64,000 nt of DNA from Tritrichomonas musculus (lineage: Eukaryota; Parabasalia; Tritrichomonadida; Tritrichomonadidae). This document shows, piece by piece, positions 10,123 through 18,589 of the stretch. The stretch lies in NCBI GenBank assembly GCA_039105265.1, contig JAPFFF010000004.1, positions 4,154,001 to 4,218,000 of the forward strand, written 5' to 3'. Position 1 is the stretch's first letter. Each line of letters opens with the position of its first letter. A program made the translations under genes and the position numbers. The notes under the pieces were generated by a model that saw nothing but the letters and a program-made list of their open reading frames with translations, was not told the origin of the DNA and searched no databases.

Positions 10123-10650
10123 TTACATATTAACTGCATGCTTAAGACACAGATGATATTTGTTAACTAATTCATTATATTCTTTGTTATATACTTGTTT
10201 GAAATCAGTACATACTTCTCCATTATCATTTACTATCTTAATGGAATCTATCTTACGTATTGGATTAGCTTTCCCTGCACAACAACCTACATCCTCATCA
10301 AGACTTATTTCTACCACCTCCGCCTTAATAATTGTTTTAATTATATTAGATAAGGCAGTAACAGGGACAATTATACAATTCTTTGATATTAAGTTGGATA
10401 ATAATGCTTTGTCTTGGTCTAATAATATTTTTGCATACGTTTCAAGTATCACGTACTTAACATCCTTTGTTTCTTCTTCTTGATTCTCTTCTAATTCAAC
10501 ATTACGAGTGATAACAATTTCTTCTTTTCCATCATCCCTTTTGTTTATAATAATATTATTATTTATATTGCTTGTTGACTGTGCTGCTGCTTGAGGTTCT
10601 AATGAAACGTTCGCCTGCACACCATTCGCTTGAGTTCTCTTCTTTATCAT
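10123..10650 (-). CDS. Maverick protein of unknown function
   Basis: 175 residues, no family recognised. The N-terminal 60 residues are low complexity (Ala/Gln/Asn then an acidic run with EENQEEE). The rest looks globular with alternating Ile/Val strands and a GCCAGK turn near residue 130, and ends in a helix containing YHLCLKH. It sits between two other small - strand genes with gaps under 60 bp. TTATCAA is found 18 bp upstream of the ATG. Confidence 0.65.
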   Translation of the reverse strand: MIKKRTQANGVQANVSLEPQAAAQSTSNINNNIIINKRDDGKEEIVITRNVELEENQEEETKDVKYVILETYAKILLDQDKALLSNLISKNCIIVPVTALSNIIKTIIKAEVVEISLDEDVGCCAGKANPIRKIDSIKIVNDNGEVCTDFKQVYNKEYNELVNKYHLCLKHAVNM

Positions 10651-10678
10651 TTCCTTTCGAAAAAAAGTTGATAATCAA

Positions 10679-11107
10679 TCAGTAATGAATATTAGCTTGC
10701 TTAACATTAATTGGTTTAAAGTATCCAATCCTTCCTTTATTTCTTTCATCCGCTCTACCTTGTATTTCTCCTAATTTCTCTGGTTTCTTTAAGTATGGAG
10801 GAAGAATAGGAGCTTTGGGTGCTTTATCTTTCTTCAAATAATACCCTCCATCTGTAATACTAACAGGTGGTTCGTGTAATGGTTTTGTTTTATGTTGATT
10901 ACTCTTTGGTGGTTTGACTGGTTTGTTTTCCATATACTTTGTTGGTGGTCTATTGATTCTTGGGTTAAACGTAACTGCGTAAGTATTGTCATTAGAAAAT
11001 ATGCCAAAGTGATTAAACTCTATTGTCTTCTCAGTCTTAGTTCCTTCATTAAACATTACCCCTTCTGCTCCAACTGTAGTAGAATTGGGATTTCTGTACT
11101 TATTCAT
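10679..11107 (-). CDS. Pro/Lys-rich Maverick protein of unknown function
   Basis: 142 residues. The first 55 residues could form a small fold (FNHFGIFSNDNTYAVTFNP). The remainder is Pro-Lys-rich and likely disordered (PVKPPKSNQHKTKP, PILPPYLKKPEKL). No signal peptide or membrane helix. Similar charged disordered proteins serve as virion core or scaffold components in related elements; here that is inference from context only. Confidence 0.65.
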   Translation of the reverse strand: MNKYRNPNSTTVGAEGVMFNEGTKTEKTIEFNHFGIFSNDNTYAVTFNPRINRPPTKYMENKPVKPPKSNQHKTKPLHEPPVSITDGGYYLKKDKAPKAPILPPYLKKPEKLGEIQGRADERNKGRIGYFKPINVKQANIHY

Positions 11108-11145
11108 TTCTTTTTCAAAAAAAATTGGTCAGTCGAGATTCCGAC

Positions 11146-11595
11146 TTACAGAACTAGCTCTTGATGGAGACCAATAAATAGTTCGGGTGTATTTAATTCA
11201 TATTTCTTACGTAATTCCTCTATCATTGTTTTAGTCTTTTTGGATGCTAATTCTATTGAATAATTGTAATAACTGTATTCCTCATAATTTTGTTCCTTAT
11301 TTGAACCATTAACAAAGAATTCTTGCATTTTATAATTAATTTTCCTTCTTGAGTTAGTATTTAATACTATGTGTTCTATATCATATTCTTTAATTTTGTC
11401 CGGATATATCCTCCATACATTCTTGTCCGCCTTAATTGATATGTAGATGACTTTTGCTAAATATTTATTTTTTGAAAGTTGAATTGGATATCGATCACAA
11501 AGGATAGCGAAATTACTTTCCTTAAAATCTTCTGGGTTATCAGCGAGGGAAATAACATTATTGATGTAATCATATACCTTGAATTGTTGCTCCAT
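11146..11595 (-). CDS. Maverick protein of unknown function
   Basis: 149 residues, mixed alpha/beta composition, rich in Tyr, Lys and Asn, with no recognised motif. It begins MEQQFKVYDYINN and ends LFIGLHQELVL. The gene lies 36 bp downstream of the HNH endonuclease gene and 38 bp upstream of the next, in the same orientation, which fits the compact gene row of the element. Confidence 0.65.
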   Translation of the reverse strand: MEQQFKVYDYINNVISLADNPEDFKESNFAILCDRYPIQLSKNKYLAKVIYISIKADKNVWRIYPDKIKEYDIEHIVLNTNSRRKINYKMQEFFVNGSNKEQNYEEYSYYNYSIELASKKTKTMIEELRKKYELNTPELFIGLHQELVL

Positions 11596-11631
11596 TTTGT
11601 AGAGAAATAAAAAAATATAAATAAAATTTTT

Positions 11632-12243
11632 TTAGTCTAATCCGTATTGTTGTTTGAAAGTATGGATGTAGAATGTTGTTTTAGTGTGGTTAACATCTCT
11701 TGTCACAATGAATTTACGTCCTCCTTTAGCTGTATTAATATACATAATTCTATAAACTTCATCAGTTATCCTTTGGTAAAAGATATCTTCTTCAGTTTCT
11801 TCATTATAATAGTAATAATATTCTTTTTCAGCAAATACTCTTCTTTCCTTTTTCAAATCATAGTGAGTAATAACAATTGCTTCGTCTGGTATATTGTCTA
11901 TAAATTCATATGAAACACCGTTGTTTGATGACTTGTTTCTCATGTTCTCTCTTACTGAAACCCAACGTAAGTTCGATAAATGATAATCAGATCTATCTTT
12001 ATTAAGGTGATCAACTTGAGGAAGATTATTCGGATTAGGTAAGAATTGCTTTGCTATGATTTGATGTTTGTTGATCTTGTTGCTATTAATACACACACTT
12101 GCATAACCATTGCTTTTGTTTATGCATTCTTTGACAACATAATGATTATCTTTTCTTCGAATGGTGTAGGGAAAATCATTTAAGATCTCATAATCAGGAT
12201 ACTCATTTATTGTAACAAAATCTATAACTTGTTCTTCTGTCAT
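11632..12243 (-). CDS. HNH homing-type endonuclease
   Basis: 203 residues. The catalytic region reads KHQIIAKQFLPNP, then VDHLNKDRSDYHLSNLRWV: a His, an Asp-His pair, then conserved Asn residues in the order expected for HNH_3 nucleases, usually paired with NUMOD4-like lead segments. The N-terminal part (EYPDYEILNDFPYTIRRKDN) resembles NUMOD4. The C-terminal 90 residues are Tyr/Glu-rich and may be the DNA-recognition part. Such genes move as homing endonucleases in phages and giant viruses. TTATCAC is 17 bp upstream of the ATG. Confidence 0.8.
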   Translation of the reverse strand: MTEEQVIDFVTINEYPDYEILNDFPYTIRRKDNHYVVKECINKSNGYASVCINSNKINKHQIIAKQFLPNPNNLPQVDHLNKDRSDYHLSNLRWVSVRENMRNKSSNNGVSYEFIDNIPDEAIVITHYDLKKERRVFAEKEYYYYYNEETEEDIFYQRITDEVYRIMYINTAKGGRKFIVTRDVNHTKTTFYIHTFKQQYGLD

Positions 12244-12311
12244 TTTGTATTTATGTATAGTGATAATAAAAAAATAAAATTAAATTAGAAAGACGCAATT
12301 ATTTTTGTTAT

Positions 12312-13925
12312 TTAATCCCTTGAGGTCAGATCATAGTTCCCTAAGCGAACTAAAGGTGGCATGCCATTTGGCTGAACTAAGATAGATATAGAAGAATCAA
12401 ACAAGAGGCATATTAAAGGTGGAGTTTGAGTAGCTTTTGCATATGTATTGTCACCAGTTTCTTGTGTTACATTTATTTCAAAATTAATAGGTGACAAAGA
12501 GGTTAATCCTTGTTGATATGTATTATCAGTTTCTGTAGGTAATCCGATAAAGAAACTACTCTTGTCATTTGAATAAATTCCCTTCGAATAACCAAATTTA
12601 GGTTTATTAGTAGTCTTATCTCTATCACAATGAGTTAAACTGTTTACCACTTCCTTATTAAAACCACTTTGTCCTCCATTCACGTTCATTGCGTTCTGAC
12701 AATATTCTAAGAACTCTGGGTATTCATCTGTAGTGCCAAATGGCTTTGCAGGAATGTTACCATAACCTCCACAGTTTAATTGGAAGGACTTAAAGTTAGG
12801 ATTCTTAAAGTATGTATGATGAGTATGCTTCACAGGAAATAATAAGTAAATTGAGTCAACAAAGCGAGGAGTGATTGTGCAAGTAGTCTTGTCATTCGGA
12901 TTATTTAATGGAGTAGTAGTAGTGTAAATAGATATCGTTTGGGTTGGAAATGTTAGTGGATGAGTTGGGTCTGCATATCGTTGTACTAGACTAGAGTAAA
13001 TATTATCCTCTATACCAAAGCAAGGGATAATAGATGAACACTCAGTAACAGAGTAATCAACTTCCTGAAATGTTCTATTTTCTACTGTAAGTTCTGTTAC
13101 TCCATCTTTAGCAGTTGGTTTATCAGTATACATTGTTATTGGTTCACCAATTGGGATAAATTCATTAGTAATTTCATTTAATTTATATTTTGAATTGACG
13201 ATATGATCATATTCAAACGCTTTTCCTGGACCCATAGGACAACATACCATACCAGCACATGAAAAGAATAATCGGAGTTCAATTTTGCCTGCGAATGCTG
13301 GAAGGTATTTAATATTTGATAATGGTAAGAACCTTCTTAAATCAATCTTCAAGTGAATTTTATATTTTTTGTCTTCCCATCCTGGTGCAAAATCAACAAT
13401 AAATCCTGTTCTGCTGCCTGATTTACCATTCCATATATCTTTATGTCTTGCCTTTGAATATACATCTGCTCTCTTTGTTGTTTCATTCGCACAACATGCA
13501 GTTAGAAATGATTCTTCACAACCAAAGTTCTGGGTATAGATAGTGATACCATTAGCAACTATTTCATATTTCTCAACAGCATCTCTAGCATCCTTGAAAC
13601 CAAACCATACTTTATTAAAATGATATCCATCGCCTTCTGCTGCAGTTATCTTACTGCCAGCAGCTTCTTTAATCTTTACCTCCATATCAGCTCTAATAAA
13701 TCCATTATATATGTCAGCGGTATTATTTGTGTTAGATGATATAATTACACTTGTATATGAACCTTTATGAATTGTAGGTGAAGGAGAATATGATGTTTGT
13801 GGACTAATTGTGTATTGCTTGTTGGTATCAGACAAGGCTATACAATTATCAACAATATCAAAATAGCTAGCAATTTGGGTACATGTTTCAGCTGACGTCC
13901 TTAGTTCAATTTCTGGATTTAACAT
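12312..13925 (-). CDS. Candidate double-jelly-roll major capsid protein
   Basis: ATG 13925 (MLNPEIELR) is chosen over 13955, whose extra residues (LLLFFSKEN) look like translated leader; this gives 537 residues, the usual capsid size. The protein is beta-rich with few charged runs. Two paired halves are suggested by WFGFKDARDAVEKYEI and EIVANGITIY in the first half, and by SSFFIGLPTETDN and ICLLFDSSISILVQPNG in the C-terminal part, which look like trichomonad Maverick capsid sequence. There are many Cys residues (CCPMG, ACCANE). It lies next to a charged small protein (13957-14514) and in the same row as the ATPase, the usual Polinton virion module. Confidence 0.7.
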   Translation of the reverse strand: MLNPEIELRTSAETCTQIASYFDIVDNCIALSDTNKQYTISPQTSYSPSPTIHKGSYTSVIISSNTNNTADIYNGFIRADMEVKIKEAAGSKITAAEGDGYHFNKVWFGFKDARDAVEKYEIVANGITIYTQNFGCEESFLTACCANETTKRADVYSKARHKDIWNGKSGSRTGFIVDFAPGWEDKKYKIHLKIDLRRFLPLSNIKYLPAFAGKIELRLFFSCAGMVCCPMGPGKAFEYDHIVNSKYKLNEITNEFIPIGEPITMYTDKPTAKDGVTELTVENRTFQEVDYSVTECSSIIPCFGIEDNIYSSLVQRYADPTHPLTFPTQTISIYTTTTPLNNPNDKTTCTITPRFVDSIYLLFPVKHTHHTYFKNPNFKSFQLNCGGYGNIPAKPFGTTDEYPEFLEYCQNAMNVNGGQSGFNKEVVNSLTHCDRDKTTNKPKFGYSKGIYSNDKSSFFIGLPTETDNTYQQGLTSLSPINFEINVTQETGDNTYAKATQTPPLICLLFDSSISILVQPNGMPPLVRLGNYDLTSRD

Positions 13926-13956
13926 ATTTTCTTTTGAGAAAAATAATAAAAGCAAA

Positions 13957-14514
13957 TTAAATCATATCAGAGAAAATATTATTTCGTCTTCTGCGAATAG
14001 GTTGAGGTGGGATTACTGGTATTGGTTCCTCTTCTGATTCGTCTTCTATTTGATTTGGTTCTTGGCTCAAGGCGAGCTTTCGCGAGGCGTCTATATATTG
14101 TGGATAATATGGTTTTCTCATTTGTTTTTGTATTACATCTTTTATCATTTTCTTCTGTTCTTTCATTGCCTTTTCGTTTTTAAACTCTTCGCCTAATAGC
14201 TTTAATTGGTTTAGTATTTCTATATTTATTGTTGGGTCATATACTTGTTTTGGTTTATATATTTTTGGTTGTTCTTCAATTATTGGTTTTTTGGGTATTG
14301 GCTTTTCTTCTGCTGGTTCTTCAGGTGGGTCGGAATTCTGACCAACAGCTTTTTCTTCAATCGTTTCTGTTTTAGTTAATGGTTCTTTACGTGGGCGAAC
14401 AATATACTTACCCTCTTTTTTTGTAGGAAATACTTCATATTCTGGATCCTCTCGTCCATTCAGCCACTTTTGTATTACCTGCAATCTTTTACTTTGTGGT
14501 ACTCTTTTGCTCAT
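13957..14514 (-). CDS. Charged Maverick protein, possible scaffold or core protein
   Basis: 185 residues, starting MSKRVPQSKRLQVIQKW. A short N-terminal helix and a VFPTKKEGKYIVRPRKEP strand pair are followed by a Pro/Glu-rich disordered region (PPEEPAEEKPIPKKP), a long Lys/Glu/Met helix (residues about 95-135) that could form a coiled coil, and a basic tail RRRRNN. It directly precedes the capsid candidate with 31 bp between them. A virion assembly function is inferred from position and composition. TTATCAA lies 5 bp upstream of the ATG. Confidence 0.65.
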   Translation of the reverse strand: MSKRVPQSKRLQVIQKWLNGREDPEYEVFPTKKEGKYIVRPRKEPLTKTETIEEKAVGQNSDPPEEPAEEKPIPKKPIIEEQPKIYKPKQVYDPTINIEILNQLKLLGEEFKNEKAMKEQKKMIKDVIQKQMRKPYYPQYIDASRKLALSQEPNQIEDESEEEPIPVIPPQPIRRRRNNIFSDMI

Positions 14515-14551
14515 TTAAATTGATAAAAAATGTTAATATTTGCACGAGTTT

Positions 14552-15238
14552 TCATTTCTTTGTTTTTCTCGATTTCTTTGAACTTTTAGTGGTTTTATTC
14601 TGATTGTATTGTATTTGCTTTTTCAATCTTGCTATTTTTGCTTCCTCTTCATCTATATATTTATTTCTTTTTTGATATATTTTATACCCAGATGGTTTCC
14701 TTCCATAATAAATACGAGGGAAATTTGATTGAGTAATGTATTTGTTTCCAAAAAATTGTCCCTGTTTTTCCAATAAATATTTAAAGTACTTATCTTTATC
14801 ACTTTTATTTGATATATCATTTCCAGCTTCAATTAATGTATCCCCTGCATTTTTAAAATTATCAACTCCTGTCATTTGCCCAATTACTTTAAATCCATAT
14901 CCTGCCGTTTTTGCTAATCCTTCCTTATTTTTATCAACCCATTCTATAGCCTGATTTACTTTCTCTGTCCCTTTCTTATATCCCTCTTTTACTGTATTAA
15001 TGCCTTTATCTATTATATCATTTGCTTTATTTATAATTTGTGTTTTTCTATTTGTATACCAATTTCTAAATTTACCAATTAATCCTTGTGAATTGGTGGT
15101 ATTTGGTGCAACTTTCCCAGATATTCCTTCAGATTTTTGGAGAGGCATTGGACCGGTTTGTCCAGATATTCCTTCAGATTTTGGTGTTGGCTCAGGTGTT
15201 GGTTGTTCAATCCTTCCAGCATCAGAAACTGCTTCCAT
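14552..15238 (-). CDS. Basic, helix-rich Maverick protein, possible minor virion protein
   Basis: 228 residues. The N-terminal 50 residues contain a duplicated KSEGISG motif in a Pro-rich context. The centre has amphipathic helices (KFRNWYTNRKTQIINKAND, KEGYKKGTEKVNQAIEWV) and a Gly-rich segment (AKTAGYGFKVIGQMTGV). The C-terminus is strongly basic (KSSKKSRKTKK). This pattern is reminiscent of small core or membrane-active minor proteins of adenovirus-like capsids, but no homology can be shown here. It is encoded just upstream of the capsid row and just downstream of the ATPase. Confidence 0.6.
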   Translation of the reverse strand: MEAVSDAGRIEQPTPEPTPKSEGISGQTGPMPLQKSEGISGKVAPNTTNSQGLIGKFRNWYTNRKTQIINKANDIIDKGINTVKEGYKKGTEKVNQAIEWVDKNKEGLAKTAGYGFKVIGQMTGVDNFKNAGDTLIEAGNDISNKSDKDKYFKYLLEKQGQFFGNKYITQSNFPRIYYGRKPSGYKIYQKRNKYIDEEEAKIARLKKQIQYNQNKTTKSSKKSRKTKK

Positions 15239-15250
15239 TGTCTTTTAATA

Positions 15251-16105
15251 TCAGTCAAAGTAATATTTATTGGCGGTTATGTTCATAATAAATTTTGAAT
15301 GAAGATCTCTATGCTGTAAATATTCTTTTACCGTCTTCTTGATATTAAGGTTGTTATTTGTTTGTTGAAGCAAAGAAGTAAAATCTTCTTCTGAGTATCC
15401 ACTATAGCATATGATATCCGTGGCCAATCTTTTTGCATTTATGTGTACGAATCTGATTGTCTGAATAGCCATGATGCAGGTAATATTATAATATCTTGTC
15501 TTGGTTAATAATCTAAGGAATTCAGTATTATTATGTGTTAACAAATCGCTTCCTGCACAGTCATCCAATATTATTAGTGTGTTATATGGGTAAGAAGAGG
15601 TTTGGTATTTTACTAACTTATTGGCTATATATACTATTCTATCATCTATTTCTTGGAGGGAGTGCTTGTTTATAAGTCTCTGCATTTCTTCATTTGTTTC
15701 CTTCATCTTAGATAATACATGTTTAACCATTGCATAATATTTTATTTTTCTTTTGAGGTGTTTCTTTAGGTAATCCATCAATTGGGATTCATTAAGATAT
15801 ACTATTGGTGTCTTTACCTCTTTACTCATTGCCTCAGCGGTTTTGTCTGCTTTTCCAGAACTTGAGCAAAATATTATTTTTTGATAGTACGGATGCTTAA
15901 ATAGACGTTCAGTAATTAGTATGTGTTTCCACAACCAATAACTCTTACCTGCACCTGGTTTACCAATAAGAAAATAAATTCCATTCGTACTAAAAGGATA
16001 GGAAGGATGTAATGGCTTCATCAATGCTCCCTCTATCTCTTTCTGGTTCTTCTTCATTGTCTTTTGGATTAAGGATTCCACTTCTTTCATTATTTGTTTA
16101 GACAT
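15251..16105 (-). CDS. FtsK/HerA-type genome-packaging ATPase
   Basis: 284 residues. Walker A is GKPGAGKS at residues 48-55, Walker B is LIILDD at 177-182, followed by DCAGSDLL and a sensor-like IMAIQT (212-217). This size and order match the packaging ATPase shared by Polintons, virophages and other double-jelly-roll viruses, which pumps DNA into capsids. The start overlaps the integrase stop by 8 bp. A near-identical but truncated copy is at 59045-59638. Confidence 0.9.
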   Translation of the reverse strand: MSKQIMKEVESLIQKTMKKNQKEIEGALMKPLHPSYPFSTNGIYFLIGKPGAGKSYWLWKHILITERLFKHPYYQKIIFCSSSGKADKTAEAMSKEVKTPIVYLNESQLMDYLKKHLKRKIKYYAMVKHVLSKMKETNEEMQRLINKHSLQEIDDRIVYIANKLVKYQTSSYPYNTLIILDDCAGSDLLTHNNTEFLRLLTKTRYYNITCIMAIQTIRFVHINAKRLATDIICYSGYSEEDFTSLLQQTNNNLNIKKTVKEYLQHRDLHSKFIMNITANKYYFD

Positions 16106-17201
16106 TTATTTGTGGATAAATCCATTTCTTTATATTGTTGGGTATATTTTTCTTCTTTGACCAGTAATCCACTTCAAGATTAGATAGCTTTGTTGGAGCA
16201 CCTTCTCGTAAATTTTTAGCCAGTATGATGTCTTCTGTACCTTCGCTGTATTTAATTTTATATTTGTTCTTTGTTGTATCATAAGAAATAATCTTCTCCA
16301 CAATACCTCTCTTGCCTCCCTTAAGTGTTTGTGCAATATTTTTGTTTTGTGTCTTGATTAACCTATAACCAGGGAGTTTGTCTATTGACTCATCTTTGGA
16401 CTTAATTATAAATTGGTTCCCAGCCTTTGAATCAACTATATATGCTTCCTTGCTTACCTTGTTCCTGCGCTTCGAAAATGGCTCCTTAGCCTGAATAATT
16501 CTAACTCTATCATTTGGTTTAAAGTCATATGGATTGTTTTGCGACTTGTTTTTTACATATTCTTTTTCATCTTTCTCTGTCATCTCGTTTGGTATCTTAT
16601 AGTCCAATGACCTGTGGGGAGAATTGTTGTAAGAATCTATTAAACTATCCATTTCTTTCTCATTGATGAACCTGTTCTCGCCTACCATGTCTCTAATCGT
16701 TCTCATAAACCTATTTATGATACCTAGTACATTATGATTATTATCCTCGGTAGTAGTGTAAACAATATTTTTGGTCTTCATCAACTGTAATACATCATTG
16801 GACAAGTAAGCAGCATCCTGGTCTGATGTTATCGAATAGACATCTGGCTCGTCCTCAAAAAATTTATTTAATGCCTGGGCTACCTCTTTTGCACCTTTCC
16901 CCTTCATTGGATAACAATATGCTTTTCTTGTGTTAATATTAATTAGCATCAAATAGTTGAGACCATCCTTTGTCTTATCATTGATGAATGTGTCCATTTG
17001 ATATCCCCCAGAGTGTTTAGAATAGATATTCATAAACTTTGCCTTTGGTACCTTTACATCATGTACTATCTTCCTTAAATAATCTAATGCGGCTTCTTCT
17101 GTGAATCCATATCGTTTTGCGAGTGGAACAAATTTAGAGGCAGATCTCCAAGGAAAAAAAGAATGAAGCTCATTAATTGTCTTAAAATGCTTTTTGTTCA
17201 T
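16098..17201 (-). CDS. Retroviral-type (rve) integrase of Maverick
   Basis: 367 residues. The RNase H-like core has YQMD (Asp70) and ITSD (Asp127), then NNHNVLGIINRFMRT and HRSLDYKIPNEM, the usual order in Maverick integrases. The expected acidic third residue, 36 positions after Asp127, is Asn163 in this copy and in the second copy; Glu152 is the nearest alternative. The N-terminal 60 residues are a helical leader. The C-terminus (GKRGIVEKIISYD to ILAKNLR) looks like an SH3/chromo-like barrel used for DNA or chromatin contact. The protein inserts the element and makes the target duplication. Its 3' end overlaps the ATPase start by 8 bp. Confidence 0.9.
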   Translation of the reverse strand: MNKKHFKTINELHSFFPWRSASKFVPLAKRYGFTEEAALDYLRKIVHDVKVPKAKFMNIYSKHSGGYQMDTFINDKTKDGLNYLMLININTRKAYCYPMKGKGAKEVAQALNKFFEDEPDVYSITSDQDAAYLSNDVLQLMKTKNIVYTTTEDNNHNVLGIINRFMRTIRDMVGENRFINEKEMDSLIDSYNNSPHRSLDYKIPNEMTEKDEKEYVKNKSQNNPYDFKPNDRVRIIQAKEPFSKRRNKVSKEAYIVDSKAGNQFIIKSKDESIDKLPGYRLIKTQNKNIAQTLKGGKRGIVEKIISYDTTKNKYKIKYSEGTEDIILAKNLREGAPTKLSNLEVDYWSKKKNIPNNIKKWIYPQINV

Positions 17202-17212
17202 TTAAATTTGTC

Positions 17213-18154
17213 TTAAATGTAAAGCATCTTCTTAAATGGTAATAATTGCATTTCAATGACAAATGATTCATTGTTTGGTACCAGAACAGGAATATTATTA
17301 TGACGCCCTGAATATAATTCTATCCAAAATCTTTGATCAGTTGAGTTTAGCTTGAAGTACTTGATAGGACTGAAGTATATTTGACTATTACCTAAATAAT
17401 ATTTATATGATTGCTCAGCTATTGATGAATATACTTTACACGAATGTCTATCCCAAATATTTTTAAAATCTAATCTTCTGCACCATTTATCATTAAAGTC
17501 ATATGGATTATTTTGATATGGTTTATCTCCTATATTAAATAAATCAGCAAAATCAGTATTCTTATAGTTAGAATCTGTTCTATCACTTTCTCTAAAATTA
17601 ATCTTGAAATCAACATAGTATAGACCTAATTCGACAAAATCATTTTCCCCTGGTATTGGTTTTGGTGTAGGTGTTGGTGTAGGTGTTGGTGTTGGTGTAG
17701 GTTCATAATCTGTTATCTCTGGTGCCATATATATAAATGATGGTTTGGAAATTGTATTCTTTTCTAAGTTCTGTGGTGAAAAAATGGTTTCAATAAATGC
17801 TTTCTTATCATAATCATAATATCCATCCATTTGAAAATCGTTTCGGCTTCTATCAATCTTATCTTGGCGAAAGAGCGGAATAATATTTTCTTCATGCTCT
17901 TTAAACCAATTATCGATTTTTGTTTTATATTCTTGATACTTTTCTCGGGCATTAAATAGAAATGTTAACACATCTTTCACAAAATAGAAACGTCCAAATA
18001 ATGGATTGATATATTCTTTAGTGATAGCTTTATATTGTTCCAATATTTCTTTCCAAGAATCAGCTGTTACATCACAATCTTTTAAGAATGCTTCATTATA
18101 TGTATTAAATACTTTATCTAATTGGTCATTTATATCATCAAATATTTTTCTCAT
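17213..18154 (-). CDS. Maverick first gene, C-terminal part (split ORF)
   Basis: 313 residues starting at an ATG that overlaps the stop of the upstream ORF as ATGA (18154-18151). It matches the C-terminal part of the single 416-residue protein at 56687-57937: QMDGYYDYDKKAFIE, WDRHSCKVYSSIAEQS and YFKLNSTDQRFWIE are shared. A Pro-Thr linker of about 18 residues (nt 17650-17700) is present here and absent from the other copy. Either a 5-bp tandem repeat (ATGAT) broke a longer gene, or the protein is made by reinitiation. Function unknown; a virion surface role is a guess from the PT linker. Confidence 0.65.
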   Translation of the reverse strand: MRKIFDDINDQLDKVFNTYNEAFLKDCDVTADSWKEILEQYKAITKEYINPLFGRFYFVKDVLTFLFNAREKYQEYKTKIDNWFKEHEENIIPLFRQDKIDRSRNDFQMDGYYDYDKKAFIETIFSPQNLEKNTISKPSFIYMAPEITDYEPTPTPTPTPTPTPKPIPGENDFVELGLYYVDFKINFRESDRTDSNYKNTDFADLFNIGDKPYQNNPYDFNDKWCRRLDFKNIWDRHSCKVYSSIAEQSYKYYLGNSQIYFSPIKYFKLNSTDQRFWIELYSGRHNNIPVLVPNNESFVIEMQLLPFKKMLYI

Positions 18155-18543
18155 ATCATATCATTATCAGTCGATAACCAAGATATAACATGGATTGTTA
18201 ATTCTATTTTTGATTTTTTTGGTAATTTGTCATATATTTCGTCATTATTTATTTTTTTATCTTTATCCTTTGCCTTTTCTTCCTTTGCCTTTAGTTCATC
18301 AAAGTCCTTCCTCAAATATTTTCGAATGCTAAAATCAAATTCTAATTTTCTTCTTCGAGCCATTAAATAAATACTTCTCACGCCTACAATTGATTCCCCT
18401 CTATTCGAAGTACACCATTCTTGAGGAAAATTAAAGTAATATCGATTAGGTTTGCTTGGGTCTTGTTCTCCATCTTCTAAAAAGTAAGCATATTCAATTG
18501 GTATAGGTGTTGTTTCTTCTGCGGGATTAAGTGTTGGATACAT
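18151..18543 (-). CDS. Maverick first gene, N-terminal part (split ORF)
   Basis: The frame opens at 18588, but the conserved start is ATG 18543 (MYPTLNPAEETTPIPIEYAY), identical at 56687 in the second copy; the 15 residues before it are translated TIR. It ends after SWLSTDNDMI, whereas the other copy continues from SWIPSEKD into the region represented here by 17213-18154. It contains TSNRGESI-GVR and a basic, Lys-rich helical segment (nt 18220-18310). Removing one ATGAT unit near 18150 would put both parts in one frame, so a frameshift is the simplest reading. Confidence 0.6.
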   Translation of the reverse strand: MYPTLNPAEETTPIPIEYAYFLEDGEQDPSKPNRYYFNFPQEWCTSNRGESIVGVRSIYLMARRRKLEFDFSIRKYLRKDFDELKAKEEKAKDKDKKINNDEIYDKLPKKSKIELTIHVISWLSTDNDMI

Positions 18544-18589
18544 TTTTATAAAAATAGTAAAATATAAAAACAAAAGTGCAAAAACCAAC

